Source: Panonychus citri (taxonomy: Eukaryota; Arthropoda; Arachnida; Trombidiformes; Tetranychidae). Taken from it: 64,000 nucleotides of DNA. The stretch is taken from assembly GCF_014898815.1 (NCBI RefSeq), contig NW_026515535.1, positions 1 through 64,000 on the forward strand. Direction: 5' to 3'. The position numbers and the translations under genes were made by a program. Numbering within the stretch: the stretch's first letter is position 1; every line of letters begins with the position of its first letter. Shown one piece after another: positions 15,801 through 29,183 of the stretch. The notes below the pieces were generated by a model. That model was given only the letters and a program-made list of their open reading frames with translations. It did not search any database and was not told where the DNA came from.

Positions 15801-18800
15801 CAGATTAAAGGATTAATTGATTATCTCCTCTTGTTGTTGAACTTTTCCAGGAAGCTGATATTGCGATTGCACCGTTGACCATTACTTCAGCTCGAGAACG
15901 TGTTATTGACTTTACGAAGCCTTTCCTATCCCTTGGAATCAGTATTATGATTAAGAAACCAGCGAAAAAGAATCCAAGTATTTTCTCCTTTATGAATCCA
16001 CTTAGTCAAGAGATTTGGATGTGTATCATTTTATCGTATTTCGGTGTTTCCGTTGTCATGTTCATTGTCAGTCGATTCTCACCAATGGAATGTCGAGTTG
16101 CCCATACCCATGAGGGTCAAACAGTTCTGACCAACGATTTTACTCTCTACAATAGCCTTTGGTTTGCACTTGGAGCCATCATGCAACAGGGAGTAGATGT
16201 TTGTCCAAGGTGAGTAGTTGATCAATTCAGTGTTTCCTGTAAATCGGACGAAAATTTCATCTTGAAAGGTCAAATGATCATCCTAAGCAAGAGAAAACTT
16301 CATGTTGAATCTTTTTCGTTGTATTGAAATTTTATGTCCAAAAAAACGAACTTTGTGTTTTCGTTTGAACCTCCGTTTCGTGGTTAACTTGAATAGTTAT
16401 CTTAATTATTAACGGCTCATCAACCAACAGTTTTGTTGTTAATTGTTGTTGATTAGTTTTCTTGAAATATTTTAATCAATAAAGGAACAATTATTAACTA
16501 TTCAATCGATTGAGATGAACAATCATGAGCATGAGAATTTCTCTTTACATTTGAGGAAATATTTTCTTTCTTTCTCTCTTTTATCAAATGGAAAAGTTCA
16601 GTTCAATTCGGAATTCTGATCATATTAATATTTAAGATAATGTTCTGACAATAATCAACATTAAATTGTTGTTTGTATTGTTAACATACACAAAAAAAAT
16701 TCTATCTCTTGATAAAAAGTTTGCTCATCGAATTCTAGAAGTTCCAAGTTAAATTGTTGATTCTTTACACGTTTTAATGATCTAAACATTTTCCATTTGG
16801 TGTAAGAAAAGATAACAAATGATTTATCACTTTAATCGTCGAAATCATCATTCCGATAATTGCAATTGATAAATTAAATTTCAATTTAAACTTAATGTCA
16901 ACTGGAAAACAATTGAGACTTTTTTTCTCATCGATTCCCTTGATAGTTTTCTGTTCAAAAGAAAATGAATTAAAATTGTCATTAAGATTTGTAGTTATTG
17001 TTTAATTATGATAATCGATTATCAGTTGATTAAAGCAGCGAATCAGCTGTTTAAATGAATCATCATCCGACCAGTTTAATCAAATTTTCCATGACAGAGT
17101 CAATTGTCAACAATTTACTAATAATGTGACAACAATCAGTCTGATTGTTAACGAAATTGATTAGTAATGAAATTAATGATAATCATGTTAATATAATGAT
17201 GATAATTTTTTCCATGTTCAGGAGAGATGATGAGAAGAATGATGATAAAAAAGATGATGATTAAATTTCATGATAATCTCTCTAAGGGATGAGTTTGAAA
17301 AGAGAGAGAGAAAAAGTTCTGAGCAAAATGTTGATTCAAATTATATCTTTTTATCATCATGTTTACATCATCATTCCCAATGAGTCTCACTAGACTTTTG
17401 ATAAATATCAAGATGATTATCATGTTCACTGATATAAAAGATGATTTTATCATCTTCATATTATTAATAGATCAGAATTTAGGATTGAATTCAATTCAAT
17501 GTCAATATTGGAATCAGTAATGAGAATGTTATTCTGATCTTAATTACATCAATTAGCAAACATGATGAATCATATTTGACATCAACGATTGAATCTATTT
17601 CTAAATTCTGATCTCTTTCATGTAATAATCATATTCAGATTGATTGACATTATTGAATATTGTAAGATTGTTACAATCAACTGAAGATGTTTACATTGAA
17701 TTCTGAGAGTTAATTTGATAAAAGGTTAATAAATGTCATCTCAAATGGTTAGACAGATTAATAGTTAAGGTAATAGTCATAATAAATATGAGTATGATGT
17801 TAATGATAGTCGATATGTAGTTAAGATTATTGTACATGTTGAATGTTTCAATAATCATAAACACTTAGTGAATATATAAATAGTTTTATTACCTTATCGT
17901 CATCATGTTGATTAAATGTTATGGTTTGATTATCCAAAATTTGGTAATATTCATTGTCATTTATCACAATTTATATATTACCGAGTTCACTTGCCATTGA
18001 TTGTTGATCTTTCTCTGTCTTTGTCATTTCTTTTGATTGTTTCTGTTTTTGAGTGGGGGGAAAATTACGATGATGATGATGATGAGAATGGATTTGATTT
18101 GATTTCTAGCTTTACTTTTATGATCCTCTTTGATTTCTGTGCCAATGTAATTTAACTTCAGAATTGTTATTATGATGGGAATGAATTTACATCCAGAAAA
18201 TTGATTTGGAATAGGCTAATGCTGGATAAATCTAAGTCAACTTATACATAATCATTTATATTATTTATTATTGATGAGATGTTAGTCTTGTATGAAAGTT
18301 GATGATGATGAATCAATTGAGGTTATCTGGAGTGAAACCGATTACATGAATTTTCTCCTTCTCCTTTGACATGGTATGATGATGATGATCTCTTTCATTT
18401 CTGATTACCCTCCGCCCAGTTAATTATTGGTAATCTTTGGATGTCACCAATACAAGAATATGCTCCAATCAAGTTAACCATTCAATCATCTGGCATCTTT
18501 ATCAATCTGTTAACCTTTTTTCATTCCATTTTCAATTACTGATCATAATATCAATCAAATGATGATGCAGTCAACTTGTATAGTGATTGTTTGATAACAT
18601 TTTCTGATCATCCTTATCGATTGAACAAATTGGAACAATGTATCAAAATCTTCTTTGCTTTCAGTTAAGTGTCCACTTGATGAGAGGGTGAGAAAATAGA
18701 AAAACAAATTGTCACCGGTAATTACAATTCTTAATTAGCAGGTTAACTTTCTTATTCTTGATAATTTCCTTCTCATTTCACTGAGCAATTAATCCATTCT

Positions 18801-20610
18801 CATTTGTAATAAACGACATAATTATAAGATGATAAACATTTGATCTCCTTTGTCTCATTTGATTGATGAATTATCCTTTGAGTTTAACATTTCCATTGTT
18901 TTTTTTCCTATTCTTCAACATTCTCCTTCTCGTTAATTGTGGATTGTTTTGCCTTCTCCAACCGAGTAATATTCCATAATAAACATTCATCTGTTCCATC
19001 AGATTATCGTTGAATTTACCAAGAACAAGACTTATCTGTGATAGAGAAAAAAAAATTAGAATAAGATTACATCTTAAATTGAGTAATAAGATAGAATAGA
19101 AAAAAAAGTCTAAGCAGAAAAAGAGAAAAAAAGAAGAAAAAAAACTAGAATCATTAACGTAATAGAATAAAATTCGTCACCATTATTAGCAACATCGTTT
19201 ACCTAATCAAAGTGAACACTATTAGAGATGACAATCAATTTGAGGTCACAATTAATTTGATTAAAATTCCACTAAAGTCTAATATTAATCAACATCATAA
19301 TCTCAAAATGTAAAATTTAAAAAGTCAAAGTGTCAACCATATTGGTTAATCCAAACCCTATAAATGTGTTAATGTAGAAACAATAGATTCCAATTAAAAT
19401 TACAACTTACCTTACAACAAATATCTCACATCTTACCAGGTGAACAATTAACAAAATTACTTAATTAACACAAGAAATTAACGATATAATCAAGATGAAA
19501 CAATTAAGAGAAATTAATTTTCATTAGAATAGAAAAAGAATGAAGTTACTAGCGACACCTGGTGGAGAAGAATTTCAACCAATGAAAGAGAAAAAAAAAT
19601 TTAATTTAGAAAATGAAAACAAAGAAATTTTAATGTTGATCTTTTTTAATTATTAGTTAACTAATTGATAGATTTGTGGATAATTTTTTTTCTACAATTT
19701 GTTATGGATGAAAATCCAATGGATACATTGATTGTGAGAAGAATTAACAATATTCTTTGATTTGTTTTACGTTTCATTTCAGATCTTATGCTGGTCGGAT
19801 CGTTGGAAGTGTTTGGTGGTTTTTCACTTTAATTATCATTTCCTCTTATACCGCTAATTTAGCTGCTTTTTTAACGGTTGAACGTATGGTTACACCAATT
19901 AACAGTGCTGATGATCTTGCCAAACAAACGGAGGTCGAATATGGTGTCCTTAAAGATTCATCGACGATGGAATTTTTCAAGGTAAAGTTGATTGACAAAA
20001 TTGATTTGATTTTCTCTTTGTGGTGATTGATTTGTTTTTTTCTTTTTCTTTGTCTTTGTCTCCTTATTTTATTTTTCTATAGAAATCAAAGATTCAGGTT
20101 TATTCTCGTATGTGGGAATTTATGAATTCTCATCCTCATGTTTTCGTTGATTCATATCAACAAGGTATTCGCCGTGTACGTGAATCAAAGGGTAAATATG
20201 CTTTCCTCATGGAATCAACTTCAAATGATTATATTAATCAGCGACAACCTTGTGACACAATGAAAGTTGGACGTAATTTGGATGCTAAAGGTTTCGGTGT
20301 GGCTACACCATTAGGATCACCATTAAGGGTATCACTTAATTTAGCTGTTCTCCATCTAACCGAGAAAGGTGATTTAACTAGATTGGAAAATAAATGGTGG
20401 TATGATAGATCTGAATGTAAATCAAGTGATTCCAAGGAATCAAGTAAAAGTTCATTAACACTTTATAATGTTGCCGGTTGTTTCTACATTCTAATTGCTG
20501 GTTTAATTATCTCAATGTTTGTTGCATTCTGTGAATATCTTTGGAGATCTCGTAAAGAATCAGAAAGATTTAAAGTTAGAGAAACTTTAATTAACAACAA
20601 GTTACATTAA
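2824..20610 (+). CDS. kainate-type ionotropic glutamate receptor, 11 exons, 884 aa
   Basis: Exons are 2824-2923, 3490-3639, 6934-7028, 8875-9028, 11626-12044, 14173-14382, 14461-14682, 14809-15027, 15851-16209, 19783-19981 and 20083-20610. All introns are GT-AG, and the joined frame is open with matching phases. The start ATG follows an in-frame TAA at 2797 and opens a hydrophobic signal peptide (about residues 1-27). The extracellular amino-terminal domain follows. The ligand core starts at EEPYLMYK (451-458), and P531, T533, R538, S703, T704 and E753 align with the glutamate-contacting residues of the family. M1 is about 577-598. The pore loop MQQG (634-637) carries genomic Q at the Q/R site. 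M3 has the SYTANLAAFLTVERM signature (664-678). M4 is about 839-863, with only about 20 cytosolic residues after it. The family forms tetrameric glutamate-gated cation channels at synapses. The exact insect subtype (Grik, KaiR1D, clumsy or GluRII-like) cannot be fixed by eye. Confidence 0.95.
12235..12272. repeat. (GA)n microsatellite in receptor intron 5
   Basis: This is an uninterrupted GA dinucleotide run of about 38 bases, some 190 bases after the exon 5 donor. A second run of similar length lies in the same intron at 12806-12839. Confidence 0.95.
12806..12839. repeat. (GA)n microsatellite in receptor intron 5
   Basis: This is an uninterrupted GA dinucleotide run of about 34 bases, the second in this 2.1-kb intron. 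Confidence 0.95.
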
Positions 20611-21199
20611 CTACTACATTGACTTTCATCAGTTGATTAACGATTATCTTGTAAATCGTTCCGTTAATCATTATCATCTTATGACAAGATATATTCAACT
20701 GACGACTCAAATTAGTTGATTATCTTAAATCATGTTAATCAAGTGCCAAATCATCAGCATAATGATCAACCAATCAATTGATAAACTGTTAATTGTTCTT
20801 TCAACGCCAAAAAAAACAACAATCAACTTTCATTAATTGTTCTCAACGTTTCTCGCAATGTTGATAATCCATCGTAAATTTACAATCATTATCAACTGAT
20901 TATCTAAATTTGTAAAAGAAAAAAAAATTCCCTATTCAATCATCATGCACCTAATTCTGCTCAAAATAATCATCACAATTCAACTTTAAATTATCCACTG
21001 ATTGTTGACTAATTAAAGCGAGTCAAGAAAAGTACTAATTCTAATATCAAATTTATCCATCTCATCATCACCATTCAATTTAAAACCCAAGACAATTAGG
21101 ATGGACAATTTTCCCAATCAAAATTCGGAGACAATACGAATTTCTTAAAGCACAAAATTTTTACTTTCATTTAAATTTACGATCAATTGTAATTCCGAT

Positions 21200-21219
21200 A
21201 ATAAAAACTGAACAATAAA
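21200..21219 (+). promoter_or_regulatory. two AATAAA polyadenylation signals
   Basis: AATAAA occurs at 21200-21205 and again at 21214-21219, about 590 bases after the receptor stop codon. They are placed plausibly to end the receptor mRNA before Mlh1. In DNA this AT-rich the hexamer also occurs by chance. Confidence 0.4.
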
Positions 21220-21818
21220 CAATCTAGTTACAAATATTTTCGAGAAAAACCTGACCAATTAGATATTTAATCTCGATAACAAGTCCCAGGGAATTTCACT
21301 CCAAGTTTTTGGTGAATAACTCGAATTCTGGGATATTAGTTGATATTCAATTTTCTTATTTCAAGGTCAAGGACAAATAGATCGTAACACTTATACATAT
21401 GAAGATCCAATTTGAAAAGATTTTAGATGATTTCTCATCCGAAGTTATAAAAATTGTCTTTTTAAAACGCAACGAATGTCGAATATCCTTTTATCTTATT
21501 TGAATGCATGACATTATTAAATTTGGAAGATTATCACCTTTGATTGACCTTGAAAATTAATGGAATCCTTGCTGGACATTTGTCCTTAAATGAACTTGAC
21601 CCCAAAATGTGAACATGAATACGAGGGGAGAATAGTTCTTATAGGAATAAGGTAAGAATCGAATAGGAACAGAAATTTTGAGCATCATAATTGCATTCAA
21701 AACGATTTTCTGTACCATCCAATTCCAAATTTCTCTCTCATGATTGCTGTTAAAGCGATTAAAATGAACGACCTTTTGTGATTTGACAAAAAAATTTCAT
21801 TTACGAATTTTGTTTGAA

Positions 21819-21868
21819 TTTGGCGCTTCACTTTTCGAATAGAATTTGTTTCTGGTTAGAGCGCCAAC
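21819..21868. promoter_or_regulatory. inverted pair of E2F-like sites upstream of Mlh1
   Basis: TTTGGCGC at 21819-21826 and GCGCCAAC at 21861-21868 are inverted copies of the E2F core. They lie 113-162 bases before the Mlh1 ATG. The match extends outward with partial GAATTT/AAATTC symmetry. GC-only octamers like these are rare in this AT-rich DNA. Mismatch-repair genes are reported E2F targets in mammals, so cell-cycle control is a reasonable inference. Confidence 0.5.
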
Positions 21869-21980
21869 ATCAAATTCTTTCTTTTTTATTTTCTTTTTTT
21901 TTCTTGTGTTCAATTTTCTCTGATCGTTAGTTAATTGTTTCTCTTTAAATTTATTTTCTTTTTACTATAATTTGATTATC

Positions 21981-24134
21981 ATGTCTTCTTGTATTCAAAG
22001 ACTTCCAGAGGATGTGATTCGTAAAATCAAAGCCGGTGAAGTGATTGTCCGACCTTTCAATGCAGTTAAAGAGCTAATTGAGAATAGGTAAGTTATGTTT
22101 TTAAACTTCTCTTCATATTTTAACTCTTTTTTTTTGTCAAAATTCTAATTTCATTGACATATTTATATAGTTTGGATGCTAAATCAACTCATATCATTGT
22201 GAAAATTAAAGGAGGAGGAAGAGACACCATCCAAGTTCAAGATAATGGAATCGGTATATCGGTTAGTTGATGATGGAAGTAAGAAAATGTTACACTTGAA
22301 CTGTGATTGTTTTCGCTTTATTTTCTATATTTATATTCTATCATTAATTGTATCGAAATTTTGTTAATTTACCCTTTTAGAAAGATGATCTGATGATAGC
22401 TTTCCAGAAACACACAACATCCAAATTGTCAACATTTGATGACATCACCAAATTGACAACCTATGGATTCCGAGGTGAAGCTTTATCATCTATGGCCGAT
22501 GCATCCCAATTGACAATAATCTCAAGAGTAAAGAGTAGTGTCTGTGGTTACAAAGTTTGTATAGTTGAAGGAAATGTGGAAACAAATGAACCAATTGCAA
22601 TGGCAGCCAATCCAGGAACCACTGTAACCATTAATCAGCTATTCTTTAATATGCCATTAAGGCGAAAGTCTCTTAAACCTCCAAATGAAGAGTACAACGC
22701 AATAGTTGATCTAATTTCTAAATATGCTGTTCATTGTTCAAATTTTGTTTCCTTTGTCCTTGAAAAAGAAGAATCCAGAGTTTGTGATGTACAAACAATG
22801 ATCGATTCTCAAACAATTGACAATATTCGCCTTCTATATGGTAAAGATATCGCCGCCAATGTTACCCCAATCATGGCCACTTCGTCTCGAGATATTTTCA
22901 CTTGTACCGGTTTCATAAGTCAAATTAACCATTCGCTGAAAAAGATGATCTTTATCCTGTTCATTAACGATCGTTTGGTTGATTGTGCTCCTCTTAAAAA
23001 GTCAATTGAAGTAATTTACTCAAATTTTCTAATCAAAGGATCTCACCCGTTTGTTTATCTCAGTTTAAAATTGAGTCCATCAAATTTGGACGTAAATGTA
23101 CATCCAAGTAAAATGAGGTTCGATTCTTGTATGAAGAGCATATTCTGGGCGAAATCAAAGATTCCATTGAGAGTAAACTTTCCACCTCGACAACAACCCG
23201 AGTAATTAATACAACATTTTCTCAACCCAAATTAACCATAACTCAACAATCAACCAGCTCATCATCAAATAAGCTAAATACAACTATTGGTAGTTTAACA
23301 TCAAGCCAATCGACGCCCAAAGTTTATCCATCTCAAAAGGTTCGAACCGATACCAGAAATCAAACTCTCCATGAAATTTGGCAACGGAATCAATTATGTT
23401 TACCATCGGGAGAAAATATGATCAGTCGAGAAATTAAACTTGACAGTGTTAAAGAACTTAGGAAAGAAGTTATCAATCAATGTGACACTGAACTTAATCG
23501 ATTGCTAAGAGAATCATGTTTCGTTGGTGTAATTTCGGGAAATATTATCGCAATTCAACACGAGACAAAATTATTTGTCACCGATATCGAGAAATTATCT
23601 TTTCATCTTTTCTATCAAATTTATCTTCAAGATTTTGGTAACTTTGGTGTATTGGAATTAACTGAACCTGAAGATATTGGTAAATTATACGAAATGTATG
23701 AACCAAGTCGAACCAACGAATCAACAAGTTCTGATTATGTTCTGGCCAAATTGACCCGACGGCACGTACGAAATATGATCGATGATTATTTCAGTATCGA
23801 AATTAAACCTGAAGGGTTAATCAATACATTACCTGTCTTACTTAATGGTTATCATCCTAATCCATTGAATTTACCAAGATTTATCAATGATTTGGTTCAT
23901 CATGTTGATTGGAAATCTGAGCAACTTTGTTTCCAAACTTTTGGTTCTGCATTAGCTAAACTCTATCAAGCCTCTTACCTTGATCATGAAAATCATGAAG
24001 ATTGGGTTAAAACAGTTAAATCAATTCTTTATCCTAAAATCAAATCATATCTTAAACCATCATCAGAATTTGCTGATTTATTCACACTAATCACATCTAC
24101 AAATGAACTGTACAAAGTTTTCGAACGTTGTTAA
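21981..24134 (+). CDS. Mlh1: MLH1, MutL-family mismatch repair protein, with a 1-nt frame break
   Basis: Exons are 21981-22087, 22171-22261 and 22381-24134, with short introns of 83 and 119 bases. MLH1 is the common subunit of MutL heterodimers that act after MutS recognises a mismatch in the nucleus. The GHKL ATPase motifs are all present: KELIEN (30-35, with E31 and N35 matching human E34 and N38), DNGIGI (60-65), YGFRGEAL (94-101) and a GTTV loop before the LFFNMPLRRK segment. The fold runs on to VNVHPSK. After K310 (codon 23110-23112) one base is missing. The conserved continuation EVRFLYEEHI resumes at 23115 in the next frame and runs 339 codons through the linker motif VRTDTRNQ and the C-terminal dimerisation domain to the invariant FERC end. 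About 650 residues in all is close to insect MLH1. The break may be a sequencing error or a null allele. Confidence 0.95.
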
Positions 24135-24507
24135 ATCGAATCGAATATTAATCAATCAATTGAACAAGGAGATCTCATCGAATCTCTTGTTGAATTAATC
24201 ATTACTGTCGATACCCGCTAAATACCATTGATTTAATCTTGATCATCTTTAAAACTAAATCTATTTGTTAATCATAATAATTGTCCAGTAGATGTTGATG
24301 AAAGAGAGACATTAATATAAAAAAGATGGAGACTCTAAGGAAGCCAAAGATAAAAATGATGAATGAACCTTCAGATGATTTTGATGACGATTCCATTATT
24401 AATTCCTTAGGACATATCAACGATGTTAACTGGTGATGATTAAGAAACAAGGAGATTGAAGAAGATCAAGAAACTTTTTTTTTTCGTTAAGTTTTTTTTC
24501 AGAGATG

Positions 24508-24511
<4 letters not shown>

Positions 24512-24545
<34 letters not shown>
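24512..24545. repeat. (CT)n microsatellite
   Basis: This is a CT dinucleotide run of about 34 bases, roughly 380 bases after the Mlh1 stop. Confidence 0.95.
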
Positions 24546-24548
<3 letters not shown>

Positions 24549-25722
24549 AGAGGCGATGTGATGATGAGGATGAGAAGCCCAAGTAATCAAGGAGAAAAAA
24601 AGAAAGAAACTCAGATAGTAAAAGATGAGAAAAGGTAAAAAAGCCTTAAGGTGGATTGATTATAATGATAGTCTTTCCTTGGGTTGGGGCGAAAGTCAAG
24701 GAAACAACAATTATGATGATTTGGTCTTTTGCCGATGATTGCTTAGAATACAAATTGATTATGTTGGTTAATTCATTTTCTTTCTTCGCCTGTTATTAAT
24801 AATCATCATAAAGGAGAAAATGTTTAACAAGCAGAAAAGGAAAAACAAAAAGGAGAACCAAGAAAATTGTTACCGATTAAAAACCATCGTAAAGGACAAT
24901 TAATAATCTACAAACAGGACAAGCAAATAACAAGAGATTGGGACGCAAACTGACTTGCAAATTTCCAGTTAATTAATTACATCAACTTCTTCCCCATCTA
25001 CAGGTATATTCTCACTTTTATCATCTCTCTCTCTCTCTCTCGTACTAATTGTTACCTGGTTACCTTTACAATCCTCTTATTCATTCACCTTATCCAAGTG
25101 TCTCCCATTCATAATTATCTATACTCATTCATTCATTAACACAATTATTGTTTTTGTCTTTCATCAGAGAATCAAAAACAAACAATTTCAATCAAAATAA
25201 TTACGATTCTACCATTGATATCATTACAATTAACATTTTCCGTTACGCTTCAAATTGAAACTTTTGTTATTCTCTCATTTTAATGATGATCGTTAATTAT
25301 TTTGATTTGTTTAATTTATTTGATTAACTGAAAGTTTTTTTCTTCAATTGTTGATTCTGCAACTTTCCAAAAATAATTTTCCACCTTAATTGTCAATAAT
25401 TACCATTTGTTTAGATTGATTATTAACCTCGAGAGATTTTCACGTTTCCTATATTTGTTGCGTCTTCTTTTTTTCTAAAACAAAAAGAAGTGTTAACTTA
25501 AACAATTGGTTAATCTTGTCAAATTGTTTACCCTGATTATCATGATGATGATTATAAACCTCCGTGAACCTCCTATTTTCATATGAATTATTACACTCTA
25601 AAGATATGGTGTGTGAATGAGAGAGAAACTCAAGCCCATCAATCAACTAATGTTAACCCTTAACATGATTTTTATTATCATTTTTTGGTTTTCTATTCTC
25701 TCTCAATGGTTAACACCTTTTG

Positions 25723-25746
25723 TCTCTCTCTCTCTCTCTCTCTCTC
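25723..25746. repeat. (CT)n microsatellite
   Basis: This is a CT dinucleotide run of about 24 bases. Two similar runs lie nearby at 25024-25041 and 25894-25917, so this 1-kb stretch holds three. Confidence 0.9.
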
Positions 25747-28700
25747 ATCGTGAATCATTTTCCCTCATTTTCTTTTCTCTTTTCATTCTGTTCTCTTGTG
25801 TATAATTTTTGTTCTGCAAACACATTTTCATTTTCCTCCATTTTGTAAGTAAATCAACTTTCTCATCAACAAGTTAACCAATATACTAATTAACTCTCTC
25901 TCTCTCTCTCTCTCTCTTGATTTTCTTATCTCCATCTTAATTTAGCTTGGACAAGGAGGAGAAGCTGCTGTAATCAACACTCACCACACACATCAGAATT
26001 TACGGTAAATTTATAACAACATCACATAGCCCAAAGGAAAATTGCTCAATCAAAATGTTTGGAAAGTGGAAAATAACAATTTACTGTTAATCAATAATCA
26101 TGCATCAAAAATGAATTGTAAACGAAAGGAGGAGAACAAGGTGGAGATTCAATGAAAAGAAGGAGGAACAATTTAATATAAATCCAAACTGTGGATAATT
26201 ATTTGATTAACTGGTCAATTCAATCAACATCCGTACACACACATACACACATAGACAGACACAAACACAATTAACTAATACAATTACCAAAGGAAAATTA
26301 TTTTCAATTGAAATGTTTACATTTTCGACTAGTTTGATTACTTGACCACATTCACAGGGAAAATTAGATTTGCAATTTGATACCAATTCTGATTTACGAT
26401 TGCTATTGATTAATATTAACACTGATTCCATTATTTATTCACCAGAACAATTATCTAATTGAAAAGCCTTCATATTAACAATATAAACAACTTGAAGATG
26501 ACATTAGATTTTTATATTATTATATGAATACTTAATGGGAAACAGTTTAATATTCATCATTTACATTTTAATTAACAATAATTTACATGATTTAATGTTG
26601 TTGAATTAAATCAACAATTGTAATTGTTACATGTAAATGTGTGGCCACCTCCATCAAAGGTAATCCATTATAAAACTTTGAGTGTTTTATAATAATTCAA
26701 TGGTTAATTTGACAATTATCTTGTACAACAATTTCTTGATTATCTCAACATATCATCAACTCGGAGGTCTCACCAGTTTTGTTAATCACCCACCCACCTA
26801 TTCACACACTAAACAGCAATCAAGTTGATTATATTCAACTAATTGCTGTCAACAAACAACAATCACAATCTTTCATAATATTAATTCACTTGAAAGTTAA
26901 TAATATCAATCTAATTGACTTGGTAATGAGCTTAATCACTCAATCATCATTTGTGGCATTCATTGAACACGATGATGATGATAATAATAATAATACAAAT
27001 ACTAGAATTAATTATTATCATTATAATCACTAAATCATAATCAAAACTGAAACCAAAAAATAATTCAATCTTTTCCCATGTTAATCATTCATTCAAACAT
27101 TTTAACTTAAATCTAATCATTGTTAATCTAATTGTAACTACAACAATCAAATTAACATGAGATGAAATTAACAAACAAGTCAAGAAAAAAAAAAAGATTC
27201 AACTAAAATTAAATAGTTAATTATTCAAAGTGATTAGTTAACAGATATACTATTAATAATCATGATGATTAGTTGATCTAAATTTGATTATCAATTTTCA
27301 TTAATATTAAATAGAAACTTTTTTTTTCAGTTAATTGTTGAAGTCAAAGACTCACAATTAAAAGTTAATTGTTTGTCCGGAAAATTTGAAGAAAACAAAT
27401 TTCTATCATTACCATTTGTCTAATATAAAAGAAACAGGTAACAATTAAATTACCTAATGATCTGATCTAATAACACAATCAAGTTAACTGACAATCAGGT
27501 CTACAATTAAAAGCCTAAAGTCAACAATTAACAAGAGACAAACCCTCGTAATTGTGATATCAATTTCTACTGTTAATTACTAAATTGTTGTTGAGTGAAA
27601 ATTAAAAATCATCTTCCACCATTAACTAACTAGACAATTATCAGTTTAAGGTACATTAACCATAATCATTTAACCAGTTTAACAATTATAATTATAAATT
27701 GTAAAGAAACAAAGTTAAATAATTAATGGTTTCAATGTCAACAATTAATTGTTAACCAGGAAAAACAAATAACACAATTGAAGGGACACAATTAACAATC
27801 AAAGACACCTTAATATATATTTTAACAGGTATCATCATAACTAAATTTAAATTTCTACTACTTTTAATTACTAATCATTCATTAAACTACTAACAAATGA
27901 TAACAATTAAGGCCAAATGATTGTAAACAAAAAATTTTTCAACATCACCTTAAAGTTAGATTTTATATTATTTATCTGTAAATTTGTCTTAACAATTAAC
28001 TTGATTGTTAGACTATTCATCAGCTAAGGTAAATTGTTGTGTGTGTGTAAAGTGATGAGGCAATTTAACGCTTAATCATTAACAATTTAATTTAACAGCG
28101 ATTCCTTGTCAACAACAAGCGCGGGAAAAAAAAGTAAGAGACTTTTCATCTTCCTCTTTCTTGTCTTCCTTTTCATCATCATCGTCATCATCAAATGATA
28201 CATATAATTATCTAGTTAAATAATACAGAAGCTCATTCATTCATTGTAACAATTTAAAATTTAGTTAATAATAGGTTTCGATAGCAATTTAATGATAATT
28301 TTCAACTAAATTATGACAATATTTTATTTCATCCATTAGTTAAATTGTATATTTAAATTGTTATCATTTTGATTGTAGTGTTATAATTTATCTGTCTATT
28401 TAATTCAGTTTTGTTTGTTGACAGTTGTTGATTATATGGTTTTCAAATTCAATCGCTAATCAGCCAATTGATTGATGATTTAATTTGAACAAATTGTTTA
28501 CAATTTACAATTTTGAAGAGGTAAAATTTAATATTTCAGAATCAATTATTTTTCTATTGAAATGTTCAGTTTAACCAGGAATTCAAATGATTACATTTTA
28601 ATTGTTTTCTAAATTACGATTGTTTCATTATCATTTCTATTATTATTTAATTACACTGTTGATGATTAGTTAACAATCTTAATTATATTATAATGATGAT

Positions 28701-28819
28701 GATGATAATCTTAAACACTCCCAAGCAATTGTAAAGGTAAACATTTTGGGAAACACTTCAACTTTCAGGGTGTGATTGTCATAATTGGTTTTGATTATCA
28801 TCACCCTGATCATGATGAA

Positions 28820-28822
<3 letters not shown>

Positions 28823-28850
<28 letters not shown>
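28823..28850. repeat. (GA)n microsatellite
   Basis: This GA run of about 28 bases is embedded in GATGAT-rich sequence. Confidence 0.95.
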
Positions 28851-28855
<5 letters not shown>

Positions 28856-29125
28856 ATGATGAAGATAATTCTGAAAATTTCACTTTCTTTTTCATGAGAA
28901 TCCTTGAAGATTAATTCAAGAATAATGATAATTCATGTTACCAACACTTAACTTCACCTTTAAGTTATCATCACCAACTCATGATGATGATGATCATCAT
29001 CATCATCATCCTTGTATCTAAATCCAATCATTGTAAATTAAATGGCTCAAAATTAAATTGTAATTGTTGTTAATTCATTGTTACTCTTATTATTATTTTC
29101 TCAACTGATTTAAGGGCGATGCATT

Positions 29126-29183
29126 TTCTTGAAGGTGCTTGTTATTATGCCTCAGGCACTACAAAAGCCAAAAGGTTCAAGAA
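29126..29183. other. imperfect hairpin in a non-repetitive patch
   Basis: Arms TTCTTGAA (29126-29133) and TTCAAGAA (29176-29183) are perfect inverses. Inside them GTGC (29135-29138) pairs with GCAC (29156-29159), and the 11-base palindrome TGCCTCAGGCA sits at 29148-29158. The patch stands out from the repeat-rich surroundings. It does not match any microRNA I know and is not a tRNA. Confidence 0.3.

Larger units (their letters stand above)
20611..21980. other. intergenic: receptor 3' UTR, then Mlh1 promoter region
   Basis: The first 600 bases are AT-rich and probably 3' UTR, with poly(A) signals at 21200 and 21214. From about 21260 the texture changes: GAT and AATTGTT motifs thin out and CpG becomes more common. 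This suggests a different origin or the Mlh1 promoter. Just upstream of Mlh1 is an inverted pair of TTGGCGC sites and a T-rich tract. No protein is recognised here. Confidence 0.6.

Noticed and set aside
23105..23120. Programmed ribosomal frameshift in Mlh1
   Set aside because: No slippery heptamer or downstream stem is visible, and no known MLH1 uses one. A sequence error or mutation is simpler.
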